This document shows, piece by piece, positions 6,270 through 14,009 of a DNA stretch of 15,121 nucleotides. The position numbers were made by a program, and so were the translations under genes. Location of the stretch: NCBI GenBank assembly GCA_023458875.1, contig JAEWXO010000078.1:1-15121 (forward strand), written 5' to 3'. The stretch comes from Bacillota bacterium. Its GTDB lineage: Bacteria > Bacillota > Clostridia > Oscillospirales > Ruminococcaceae. The stretch's first letter is position 1; each line of letters opens with the position of its first letter. The notes below the pieces were generated by a model. It did not search any database. It worked only from the letters and a program-made list of their open reading frames with translations, and was not told the DNA's origin.

Positions 6270-7631
6270 ATGGCAATAACACGTGATTATGACGACGTGC
6301 AATTAAATAAAATAAAAGAAATAGTAGATGTAGGCAATGCAGCAGCAGCCGATTCTCTTAAAAAAATAATAGGTCAGAATGTTGCAATACTGGCTGATAA
6401 GGCAAATGGCATTTATTTTAACCAGCTTGATGTTTCTGACATACTGCCCTGCATAGCTATTAATATCAGTACGTCAGGGGCTGTTCATGGAAAATGTTCA
6501 ATTCTTGCAAGTGTAAATAATGTAAATAAAATAATAAATGTTCTTATGAATATAGATTCAGAAGAAGCAGATTTGCTGGCTGACGAGATAAGAGCAAGTG
6601 CATTGACTGAGCTTTTTAATCAGCTGATAGCTGTATTTACGAGGACAATTTCATCACTTTGGAATGAGGAAATTACATTTGTCCAGACAGATGTAAATAT
6701 GTATGACGTGGGTAAAGCACTGGATGATATCTGTGGGTTTAATTCTGATGAAGAATTTGTATATCTTACAAATATGTTAAGTGTGCAGGGAATGTCAAGC
6801 AGTACGGTCTATATGCTGTTTGACAATGAACTTGCCCATTCGTATCTAAAAAAATTATGCGGAGGATATGAAGAAGAGTCAATAGCAGCAGAATCAATAA
6901 CAGCAGAATCAGTAACGGAAGAACCAGTAGCAGAACAGAAAAGTAATTATGAAAATTATGATACTGCACTGCAGGATACATCAGATAATGAATTTTCGGA
7001 AAACCGGCAGATGTCACAGAGCGATATAGAAGATTTGTTTGCATCATTGGCAGGTGCTGCAGAGGTCAAAGAAAATATACAACCGAAACCTGATGCTGCA
7101 GCAGATAAATCACAGGATTATGAAAATAATAATGCTGATAGATATAATGAAAAACCAGTTCCGCAACCTGTAAATAATTTAACAGAAACATGTTTTCAGT
7201 CTGATGATAAGAGTTTCAGTCTGCAAAAAAATGAAACTCCTTATAGCACTAAAAAATATATAAATTATAAGCAGGAAACGAGAAAATCAAAGGAAAGGCT
7301 GGTAAATGTCAAAGAAGCACAGTTCCCGAGCTTTGATGATTCTGAAAATACACCTGTTAATAATGCTGGCAATTCAAATATCGATGTTCTGATGGACGTA
7401 CCACTTGATGTCCGCGTTAAAATAGGCAAAGCCAAAAAGACAATGAGTGAAATAATGAAATTTACACAGGGCACAATAATTATACTCGAAAAACAGGCAG
7501 GTGCACCGGTTGATGTTATAGCAAATAATCAGATAATAGCACATGGTGACATTATAGTTGTTGATGATAACTTTGGAGTAAGAATAACTGAGATCGTAAA
7601 CAAGAAAAAAAATAATTTTTCAAAAAAATAA
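6270..7631 (+). CDS. fliY: Flagellar motor switch protein FliY (CheC-like plus FliN/SpoA domains)
   Basis: FliY is a C-ring component of Gram-positive flagella; in Bacillus it also dephosphorylates CheY-P. The 453-residue product has three parts: a CheC-like domain at about residues 10-195, a low-complexity acidic linker at about 200-368, and a C-terminal FliN/SpoA domain at about 370-448 (N-I-D-V-L-M-D-V-P-L-D-V-R-V, later H-G-D-I-I-V-V-D-D-N-F-G-V-R-I). In CheC terms the first phosphatase motif is eroded (Asn13, Glu17, Asp20). The second keeps Ser110, Glu114 and Asn117 but has Thr140 where Pro is expected. The linker carries a FliM-like CheY-docking motif at residues 248-260. I chose ATG 6270 over TTG 6264 because GAGGG at 6258-6262 is well spaced from it. 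The genes fliL, fliM and cheY, often adjacent in this kind of operon, are not here. Confidence 0.9.
   Translation: MAITRDYDDVQLNKIKEIVDVGNAAAADSLKKIIGQNVAILADKANGIYFNQLDVSDILPCIAINISTSGAVHGKCSILASVNNVNKIINVLMNIDSEEADLLADEIRASALTELFNQLIAVFTRTISSLWNEEITFVQTDVNMYDVGKALDDICGFNSDEEFVYLTNMLSVQGMSSSTVYMLFDNELAHSYLKKLCGGYEEESIAAESITAESVTEEPVAEQKSNYENYDTALQDTSDNEFSENRQMSQSDIEDLFASLAGAAEVKENIQPKPDAAADKSQDYENNNADRYNEKPVPQPVNNLTETCFQSDDKSFSLQKNETPYSTKKYINYKQETRKSKERLVNVKEAQFPSFDDSENTPVNNAGNSNIDVLMDVPLDVRVKIGKAKKTMSEIMKFTQGTIIILEKQAGAPVDVIANNQIIAHGDIIVVDDNFGVRITEIVNKKKNNFSKK
6879..6938 (+). repeat. Short 15-bp degenerate repeat in the fliY linker
   Basis: Four consecutive 15-bp units encode SIAAE, SITAE, SVTEE and PVAEQ. 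The first three are the most alike. They expand the acidic linker between the CheC-like and FliN domains and keep the frame. Low-complexity linker expansion is the simplest reading. Confidence 0.6.
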
Positions 7632-7655
7632 TTTATCAGTTTTGGAGGCGGTTTT

Positions 7656-8051
7656 TTGGATGGCTCAATAATAAGCAAAATATTTACAGTCATAGCAACT
7701 CTTATTATTTTTGTTGTGATACTGTATCTTGCTTATATAACCACAAAGACGTTAGGGAAAAGATATTCATTGGGGAATACAGGGAATAAAAATCTTAAAG
7801 TGCTTGACAGTATGTCTTTAGGACAGGACAGAATGCTTATGATAGTCAAAGCAGGACAAAAGGTAATTCTTATCGGCACAGGTAAGGAGCATATTGAGTA
7901 TATATGTGATATTGATGAATCACAGCTTACTGTTTCCGAGCAGACGTCGCCGTCAGGACCTGCAGACTTTGCACAGATACTCAAAAAAGCAGCGCAAAGC
8001 AAAATAGATGCGTATAAGTCAAAGGGGGACAAAAATGAAAACCAAAAGTAA
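7656..8051 (+). CDS. fliO: Flagellar biosynthesis protein FliO (FliZ in Bacillus)
   Basis: FliO is a small membrane protein that helps FliP oligomerise during export-gate assembly. The 131-residue product has one N-terminal transmembrane helix, about residues 7-30. A short basic segment follows, then a beta-rich cytoplasmic domain with L-K-V-L-D-S-M-S-L-G-Q-D-R-M-L-M-I-V-K-A-G and V-I-L-I-G-T-G, the FliO signature. The tail is charged. The start is TTG at 7656: GGAGGCG at 7644-7650 precedes it, and the only nearby ATG (7660) meets a stop after three codons. Its 3' end overlaps fliP by 17 bases, which suggests translational coupling. Confidence 0.9.
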   Translation: MDGSIISKIFTVIATLIIFVVILYLAYITTKTLGKRYSLGNTGNKNLKVLDSMSLGQDRMLMIVKAGQKVILIGTGKEHIEYICDIDESQLTVSEQTSPSGPADFAQILKKAAQSKIDAYKSKGDKNENQK

Positions 8052-8853
8052 TGTTCTCCGGAAACAAAGAGTTTCAAGGAAAACAATAATCTGTTTCTTA
8101 ATATGCTTATTTGCAGTGATCTTTTTAATAGGATTTATGACACAGACTGTTTCGGCTGAATCATCTATTAAAGTGGATCTTAACTCCGGAGAAGCAGATA
8201 ATGGCTCAAGTACCCTGGATCTCCTTTTCCTTCTGGCTTTTATTGCACTTATACCTACATTCCTTATGATGATGACATGCTTTACCAGAATAGTTGTAGC
8301 ATTTTCTTTTCTCAGAAATGCCATGGGAACTTCAAATTCACCGCCGAATCAGGTTATTATAGGGCTTTCTATTTTTATTTCAATTTTTATAATGCTTCCG
8401 GTTTTTCAACAGATAAAGACAGATGCGTATGATCCGTACAAGGCAGGAGACGTTACAATTGATGAGGCATTGACAATAGGTGCAAAGCCCCTGAAGGTGT
8501 TTATGCTTAAGCAGGCATATGAGGAGGATCTTGATCTGTTTCTGTCATTGGCAGATAAACAAGGGTCACTTGATATGTCAGAATACAATTCACAGGATAA
8601 GCTTACAGAGTTAAGTCTCTTTGTAATTACTCCGGCATTTATAACAAGTGAGCTGAAGAGAGCATTCCTTATAGGCTTTCTTTTATATATACCGTTTCTG
8701 ATTATAGATCTTGTAGTTTCAAGCACTCTTATGTCAATGGGTATGGTAATGCTTCCTCCGGCAATGATCTCAATGCCGTTTAAAATAATGCTGTTTATTA
8801 TAGCAGATGGCTGGAATCTGCTGATACAGTCGCTTATAGTCAGCTTTAATTAG
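8035..8853 (+). CDS. fliP: Flagellar export-gate protein FliP
   Basis: FliP forms the ring of the FliPQR export channel in the membrane. The 272-residue protein begins with a basic, hydrophobic signal sequence ending V-S-A at residue 41, as expected since FliP is made with a cleaved signal peptide. Family signatures follow: F-T-R-I-V-V-A-F-S-F-L-R-N-A-M-G-T, P-P-N-Q-V-I-I-G-L and, near the C-terminus, S-M-G-M-V-M-L-P-P-A-M-I-S-M-P-F-K. Four hydrophobic segments are clear in the mature part. I chose ATG 8035 because AGGGGGAC at 8023-8030 lies just upstream; an earlier in-frame ATG at 8008 lacks this. The start lies inside the end of fliO. Confidence 0.96.
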   Translation: MKTKSNVLRKQRVSRKTIICFLICLFAVIFLIGFMTQTVSAESSIKVDLNSGEADNGSSTLDLLFLLAFIALIPTFLMMMTCFTRIVVAFSFLRNAMGTSNSPPNQVIIGLSIFISIFIMLPVFQQIKTDAYDPYKAGDVTIDEALTIGAKPLKVFMLKQAYEEDLDLFLSLADKQGSLDMSEYNSQDKLTELSLFVITPAFITSELKRAFLIGFLLYIPFLIIDLVVSSTLMSMGMVMLPPAMISMPFKIMLFIIADGWNLLIQSLIVSFN

Positions 8854-8879
8854 CTATTTATTAGATTGAGGTGTTTTCT

Positions 8880-9143
8880 GTGGACCAATCAGATGTTTTG
8901 GATCTGTTTATTAATTCAATGTATATAGCATTTAAATTGTCAGCACCTATTCTGATTGCCAGCATTGCAATAGGTCTCCTGGTTGCTATATTCCAGGCTG
9001 CTACTCAGATACATGAGCAGACTCTTACATTTGTCCCTAAGGTTATTGTAATCGCATTGATGCTGATTGCACTTGGGTCATGGATGATGAATATTATTGC
9101 AGAATTTTTCGGAGATATATTCATCAGGATATCAGGATTGTAG
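8880..9143 (+). CDS. fliQ: Flagellar export-gate protein FliQ
   Basis: FliQ packs around FliP and FliR in the export channel. The 87-residue product has two transmembrane hairpin helices, about residues 13-38 and 52-76. Between them is the family signature A-I-F-Q-A-A-T-Q-I-H-E-Q-T-L-T-F-V-P-K. Length fits the family, usually about 89 residues. The start chosen is GTG 8880, because GAGGTG at 8868-8873 sits 6 bases upstream; the GTG at 8871 is part of that ribosome binding site. Confidence 0.93.
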   Translation: MDQSDVLDLFINSMYIAFKLSAPILIASIAIGLLVAIFQAATQIHEQTLTFVPKVIVIALMLIALGSWMMNIIAEFFGDIFIRISGL

Positions 9144-9153
9144 GTGTCAGCTT

Positions 9154-9936
9154 TTGGAAGGGCTTAACATAGTAATCGAAAATTCATATTTGTATATGCT
9201 TGTATTTGTACGGCTGGCAGCTATTATAATATTTAACCCGATATTTTCAAGAAACAATATACCCACAATGCTTAAAACAGGTTTTATAATGGGTGCTACT
9301 ATTCTTCTTACACCTGTTATACCAATACCTGAAGGGTATGATAACAATGCCATGGATCTTGTGTTATGCATTATAAGGGAAATAGCTGTCGGCTGGCTGC
9401 TTGGATATGTATTCAACATATTTTTTTATATGCTCTCATTTGTCGGAGATGCACTTGATATGCAGTTTGGTCTGTCAATGGCAAAAGTAATGGATCCTGG
9501 AACAGGTATTGAATCTGCATTTTCAGGCAACCTTATTAATCTGCTTTTTATGGTTTATATATTTATTACAAACAGTCATCTTGCACTCATACAGATTGTT
9601 GTATCTTCATATGACCTTATACCTGCAGGTGCAGCCAATATTAATATTTCATCTGCTGTGGTGTTCGGAATCAATATTTTTACAACGGCTTTTTCGCTTG
9701 CGGTAAGACTGGCATTTCCGTTTATTGCAGTTGAAATGGTACTTGAAATAGGAATGGGTATACTTATGAAGCTTATACCTCAGATACACATTTTTGTAAT
9801 CAACATGCAGTTTAAAATACTTTCAGCAATAATAATGCTGCTTATAATGGCAAAGCCTATTACTGTATTTGTTGAAAATTATATTATTATAATGCTTGAT
9901 AATTTAAAAAATGCATTGACCTCGGCAGTGTCTTAA
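9154..9936 (+). CDS. fliR: Flagellar export-gate protein FliR
   Basis: FliR is the single-copy subunit that closes the FliP ring of the export gate. The 260-residue protein is almost wholly hydrophobic, with several membrane segments. It shows R-L-A-A-I-I-I-F-N-P-I-F near the N-terminus, a G-D-A-L-D-M-Q-F-G-L-S-M-A segment before D-P-G-T-G, and a C-terminal P-Q-I-H-I-F-V-I-N-M-Q-F-K stretch, all typical of FliR. The frame is open upstream into fliQ, but TTG 9154 is the likely start. AGGTG at 9142-9146 lies 7 bases before it, and the resulting length equals the family's usual size of about 260. It starts 10 bases after the fliQ stop. Confidence 0.94.
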   Translation: MEGLNIVIENSYLYMLVFVRLAAIIIFNPIFSRNNIPTMLKTGFIMGATILLTPVIPIPEGYDNNAMDLVLCIIREIAVGWLLGYVFNIFFYMLSFVGDALDMQFGLSMAKVMDPGTGIESAFSGNLINLLFMVYIFITNSHLALIQIVVSSYDLIPAGAANINISSAVVFGINIFTTAFSLAVRLAFPFIAVEMVLEIGMGILMKLIPQIHIFVINMQFKILSAIIMLLIMAKPITVFVENYIIIMLDNLKNALTSAVS

Positions 9937-9963
9937 AATTGCTTCATATAAGGGGGGATGAAC

Positions 9964-11034
9964 TTGGCTGAATCTTCAGGAGAAAAAACCGAAAAACCTA
10001 CCGGGAAAAAGCGTGGAGATGCCAGAAAGGAAGGTAATGTCCCCCAAAGTAAAGAGGTAACAATTGCAATAACAATGATTGTTTCTTTTTACGCATTCCG
10101 GTTTTTGTATCCTATGATAAAGGAGCAGGTTCTTTCGGTAATAGTAAAGTATTTTGAAATGGTAAATATAAAAACTGAAATGACATCATCAGATGCAAAT
10201 GAAATTTTTATAAGTGCATTTCTCAGTTATGCACTTGCTTCATTTCCGTTGATTATTCTTACCGGAATATCAGCAATATTAATTTCTGCGGCACAGACGA
10301 AAATGCTTGTAAATTTTAAGTCATTACGTCCCAAGTTTAATAGAATGAATCCTTTGCAGGGAATTAAAAAGTTTTTTTCTTTGAAGGGATTTATAGAGGT
10401 TATTAAGTCATTATTAAAAATTTTTTTTCTTATTTATATAATATATGTGTGTATTAAAGACCGTCTTAAAGAGTTTCCGAGGCTTATTGACAGTGAAATA
10501 GAATATGTAGTTTCTTTTACAGGAAGTGTTCTTTTTGAGATAATCAAAAAAATAGTAATAGCGTTTTCTGTTCTTGCAATTGCAGATTATATATATCAGA
10601 GATTTCAATATGAGAAAAACCTTAAAATGACCAAACAGGAGGTAAAGGAAGAGTACAAAAGCACAGAGGGTGATCCTCAGATAAAGGGAAGAATAAAATC
10701 AAAGCAGCGGGAGATTGCCAGACAGAGAATGCTTCAGGATGTCCCGGATGCAGATGTTGTAATAAAAAATCCTACACATTTTGCAGTTGCTTTAAAATAT
10801 GAGAATGAGAAGCAGAGTGCACCTGTTGTTTTAGCAAAAGGACAGGATTATCTTGCACTTAAAATAATTGATATAGCAGAGAAAAACAATGTTTCAGTGG
10901 TAGAGAATATTCCGTTGGCACGGGCATTGTATGCGACTGTTGAAATCGGACAGGAGATACCGGGAGAGTTCTATAATCCCGTCGCTGAGGTGCTTGCGTA
11001 TATATACAGCAAAGAGAAGAAGGATTTGAAGTGA
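9964..11034 (+). CDS. flhB: Flagellar export switch protein FlhB
   Basis: FlhB controls substrate choice: after hook completion, FliK acts on its self-cleaved cytoplasmic domain. The 356-residue product has the N-terminal motif E-K-T-E-K-P-T-x-K-K-R-x-D-A-R-K-E-G-N-V-P-x-S. Four membrane segments occupy about residues 25-215, and a Lys/Arg-rich cytoplasmic domain contains N-P-T-H at 10768-10779, the autocleavage site between Asn and Pro. With TTG 9964 as start, that Asn is residue 269, as in Salmonella FlhB. The ATG at 9958 is only one base from the six-G Shine-Dalgarno run (9952-9957), too close to be used, whereas TTG 9964 is well spaced. The gene contains a T8 tract at 10421-10428. Confidence 0.95.
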   Translation: MAESSGEKTEKPTGKKRGDARKEGNVPQSKEVTIAITMIVSFYAFRFLYPMIKEQVLSVIVKYFEMVNIKTEMTSSDANEIFISAFLSYALASFPLIILTGISAILISAAQTKMLVNFKSLRPKFNRMNPLQGIKKFFSLKGFIEVIKSLLKIFFLIYIIYVCIKDRLKEFPRLIDSEIEYVVSFTGSVLFEIIKKIVIAFSVLAIADYIYQRFQYEKNLKMTKQEVKEEYKSTEGDPQIKGRIKSKQREIARQRMLQDVPDADVVIKNPTHFAVALKYENEKQSAPVVLAKGQDYLALKIIDIAEKNNVSVVENIPLARALYATVEIGQEIPGEFYNPVAEVLAYIYSKEKKDLK

Positions 11035-11035
11035 T

Positions 11036-13096
11036 TTGAAAAAATTATTTAAATTATTAAACAATGTGGTTGCAGTATTTGTTGTACTGATAGTATTTTT
11101 ACTGATTATACCACTTCCGACAGTTATACTGGATTTCTTTTTTATTTTCCAGCTTGGATTATCTCTTTTAATATTAATGATATCAATGTATATAAGGGAA
11201 TCTCTTGAATTTTCAATTTTTCCGACGTTACTGCTCATTACAACGCTGTTCCGCCTTGGACTTAATATTTCCTCAACCCGTTCAATTCTGATGAATTACG
11301 GATATGCCGGCGAGGTTGTAAAGGTATTTGGCCAGTTTGTAATACGGGGAAATGTAGTTGTCGGTCTTGTAATATTTATGATAATTGTACTTGTTCAGTT
11401 TCTTGTAATTACAAAAGGTTCAGAGAGAGTTGCAGAGGTATCTGCACGTTTTACACTTGATGCTATGCCTGGTAAACAGATGGCAATAGATGCCGATCTT
11501 AATTCAGGAATAATAGATGAAGATGAAGCAAAGTTTCGCCGTGCAAAGATTCAGCGTGAGGCTGCGTTTTTCGGAGCGATGGATGGTGCATCCAAGTTTG
11601 TTAAGGGCGATTCAATAATGTCAATCGTCGTTACGGTAATAAATCTTGTCGGTGGTATTGTAATAGGACTTGTTGTTGACAAAGGTGAGTTTGCTGATGT
11701 AATAAACACATATTGTATTGCAACAGTAGGTGACGGACTTATGTCACAGATACCTGCACTTCTTATTTCAGTTTCAACAGGTATGATTGTTACAAGATCG
11801 GCATCAGAATCAGATCTTAATACAGATTTTACAAAGCAGTTATTTGCACAGCCAAAGGTTCTTATTATTTCGGGTGTAGCTCTTTTATTCCTTATGTTTA
11901 TAGGGTTTCCTCCTGTACAGCTTATATTATTTTCTTCACTGCTTATCGGTCTGGGAATAATTCTTAGCTGGAAGAGTAAAATGCCGGAAGTATTAAGCGA
12001 AGAAGATAAACCAAAAGAGGAAATCGTCAGTGAGGCTGCATATTACAGAAATATTGAAAATCTTTATGAGCTTCTTAATGTTGAACAGTTAAGAATTGAT
12101 TTCGGGTACAGTCTTATCCCTCTTGTTGATGAAGCAAGCGGCGGAAGCTTTCTTGACCGTGTTGTAATGTTCAGAAAGCAGTATGCAATGGAAATGGGTA
12201 TGGTTATACCTCCTGTACAGTTAAAGGACAGCAGCCTGATAAATCCTAACCAGTATTCTATATGCATAAAGGGTGAAGAGGTCGCAAAGGGGGATATTCT
12301 TATCGATCATTATCTAGGACTTGCACCTTCTGAAGCAGAAGATGTAATTGAGGGAATTGATACTATTGAACCGGCATTTGGAATCAAGGCAAAGTGGATA
12401 AGTGAAGATAAAAAAGTTAAAGCAGAGCTTCTTGGCTATACACTTATTGATCCTACATCAGTAATAATAACGCATCTTTCAGAGGTAATAAAATCACATG
12501 CATATGAGATATTAAACAGGGCAGAGATAAATCATATGCTTGAAAATCTTAAGAAAACAAATGCAGAAATAGTTAATGATACTATACCTGCAATAATTTC
12601 AATAAGCGATTTACAGAAAATCCTGAGCCGTTTGCTTCAGGAGGATGTTCCTATCAAGGATCTTGAAACGATTCTTGAAACACTTGGTGATTACGGTGTT
12701 AAGATTAAAGACACGGATATGCTTACAGAGTATGTAAGACAGTCACTCAAGAGAACAATATCACATAAATTTACAGAAGCAAATCAGATGAAAGTTATAA
12801 GTCTTGATCCAAGTGTGGAAAATCTTATTATGGGAGCTGTTAAAAAGCTTGATAATGGTTCATATCTTGCACTTGATCAGCAGAGTATACAGAAGATAGT
12901 TACTGCTGCAACGAATCAGATTGATAAGATAAAAGAGCTTGTACAGACACCTGTAGTACTTACTTCCCCTATTGTAAGGATTTATTTTAAAAAGCTTATA
13001 GATCAGTTTTATCCGAATATTGTTGTTCTTTCATTCAGTGAAATTGATACTCAGGTACAGATACAGGCACTTGGAAATATAGCAATAAGCCAGTAA
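11036..13096 (+). CDS. flhA: Flagellar export-gate protein FlhA
   Basis: FlhA forms the nonameric ring that docks export substrates and couples export to proton flow. The 686-residue protein has an N-terminal membrane half with about eight segments, to residue about 310. The FHIPEP signature R-V-A-E-V-S-A-R-F-T-L-D-A-M-P-G-K-Q lies at residues 131-148, with Arg131, Arg138 and Asp142 matching the residues known to matter in Salmonella. The C-terminal half is the soluble substrate-docking domain, which keeps motifs such as I-D-P-T-S-V-I-x-T-H-L and L-x-x-L-L-x-E-x-V-x-I-K-D-L. The TTG start at 11036 lies one base after the flhB stop, behind a somewhat distant AAGGA (11020-11024), so translational coupling is likely. 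No flhF or flhG follows it. Confidence 0.96.
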   Translation: MKKLFKLLNNVVAVFVVLIVFLLIIPLPTVILDFFFIFQLGLSLLILMISMYIRESLEFSIFPTLLLITTLFRLGLNISSTRSILMNYGYAGEVVKVFGQFVIRGNVVVGLVIFMIIVLVQFLVITKGSERVAEVSARFTLDAMPGKQMAIDADLNSGIIDEDEAKFRRAKIQREAAFFGAMDGASKFVKGDSIMSIVVTVINLVGGIVIGLVVDKGEFADVINTYCIATVGDGLMSQIPALLISVSTGMIVTRSASESDLNTDFTKQLFAQPKVLIISGVALLFLMFIGFPPVQLILFSSLLIGLGIILSWKSKMPEVLSEEDKPKEEIVSEAAYYRNIENLYELLNVEQLRIDFGYSLIPLVDEASGGSFLDRVVMFRKQYAMEMGMVIPPVQLKDSSLINPNQYSICIKGEEVAKGDILIDHYLGLAPSEAEDVIEGIDTIEPAFGIKAKWISEDKKVKAELLGYTLIDPTSVIITHLSEVIKSHAYEILNRAEINHMLENLKKTNAEIVNDTIPAIISISDLQKILSRLLQEDVPIKDLETILETLGDYGVKIKDTDMLTEYVRQSLKRTISHKFTEANQMKVISLDPSVENLIMGAVKKLDNGSYLALDQQSIQKIVTAATNQIDKIKELVQTPVVLTSPIVRIYFKKLIDQFYPNIVVLSFSEIDTQVQIQALGNIAISQ

Positions 13097-13135
13097 CAGC
13101 GTAATATCAGCCCTTAATTGGTTTTAAATCTTTAT

Positions 13136-13164
13136 TAATCAGAGGTCATTTTAAAATATATAAT
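13136..13164 (+). promoter_or_regulatory. Candidate internal promoter for the sigma factor gene
   Basis: The 94-base gap between flhA and the sigma gene contains a perfect TATAAT at 13159-13164, 26 bases before the chosen start codon. The best -35 positions (for example TAATCA at 13136-13141 with a 17-base spacer) match TTGACA at only three of six bases. There is no extended -10 TG. In AT-rich DNA this can occur by chance, so the call is tentative. Confidence 0.35.
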
Positions 13165-13190
13165 CTTTATGAGGTCAAGAGGTGATAAAT

Positions 13191-13991
13191 GTGAGCAGTA
13201 TATCTGAAAATACCACAGACAGTAAAAGCAGAATGACAGAAGAAGAATTTATTAAGATTCATGACCAGTATAAACAGACTGGTGATATAAAGCTCAGAAA
13301 TATGATGGTTTTAAATTTCAGTTATATATCAAAGTCAGCTGCAATGCAGCTGAGAGGCCTTACATCAGGGTATGCTCAGATAGAAGATATGGTAAATCAG
13401 GGAATGATTACTCTTATCGATTGTATTGATAAGTATGACAGCTCAAAGGGGATTAAATTTGAATCCTATGCATTTATGAGAATAAGGGGCGGTATAATAG
13501 ATCTTGTACGAAAGCAGGACTGGATTCCGAGGAGAGTAAGAACAGCAGCAAAAGAAATATCCAACGCAAGAGCAGAGCTCTGTACAGAGCTAAGGCGGAA
13601 CCCAGATGATGCGGAGCTTGCAGCCAGGCTTGGGATATCTGTAAATAAACTCAGGCAGTATAATACTGAGGTTGCAAATTCAGTCACATTCTCATTTGAA
13701 GAGCTGATACAGAATGTAAATCAGATGGGCTCAGTTCTGGAAACTGCATCAACGGACAGTCTTACACCGGAAAAATGCTTTATAAGAAAAGAACTCAGGC
13801 AACAGCTTAAAGACGTAATCAATCAGCTTAGTGAAAGAGAGAGACTTGTAATAACACTTTATTATTTTGAAAATCTTAATCTTAGTGAAATTGCACAGGT
13901 TCTTGACGTAAGTATACAAAGGGTATCCCAGATAAGTACAAAGGCTGTTGCAAAAATAAAAGATAAAATGTCGGATTATCTGGATAATTAA
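13191..13991 (+). CDS. sigD: RNA polymerase sigma factor for flagellar genes (FliA/SigD family)
   Basis: This sigma-28-type factor directs RNA polymerase to late flagellar, chemotaxis and motility genes. The 266-residue product has region 2 at about residues 15-115, including the conserved G-I-K-F-E-S-Y-A-x-x-R-I-R-G-x-I-x-D and R-K-x-D-W-I-P-R-R-V-R segments typical of FliA/SigD/WhiG. Region 3 follows at about 115-180. Region 4 is at about 200-262, with L-S-E-R-E-R-L-V-I-T-L-Y-Y and a helix-turn-helix L-S-E-I-A-Q-V-L-D-V-S-x-x-R-V-S-Q. I chose GTG 13191 because AGAGGTG at 13178-13184 is 6 bases upstream; GTG 13182 lies within that site. Position between flhA and rod genes fits. No anti-sigma factor flgM is present in the window. 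Confidence 0.95.
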   Translation: MSSISENTTDSKSRMTEEEFIKIHDQYKQTGDIKLRNMMVLNFSYISKSAAMQLRGLTSGYAQIEDMVNQGMITLIDCIDKYDSSKGIKFESYAFMRIRGGIIDLVRKQDWIPRRVRTAAKEISNARAELCTELRRNPDDAELAARLGISVNKLRQYNTEVANSVTFSFEELIQNVNQMGSVLETASTDSLTPEKCFIRKELRQQLKDVINQLSERERLVITLYYFENLNLSEIAQVLDVSIQRVSQISTKAVAKIKDKMSDYLDN

Positions 13992-14009
13992 ATTTCAGGA
14001 GGGATTATA

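Noticed and set aside
11473..11499. A sigma-28-like promoter, TAAA-N15-GCCGATCT, within flhA upstream of sigD.
   Set aside because: The spacing and boxes fit well, but these bases encode the G-K-Q-M-A-I-D-A-D-L segment, one of the most conserved parts of FlhA, so the match is explained by protein constraint. A mapped transcript start just after 11499 would revive it.
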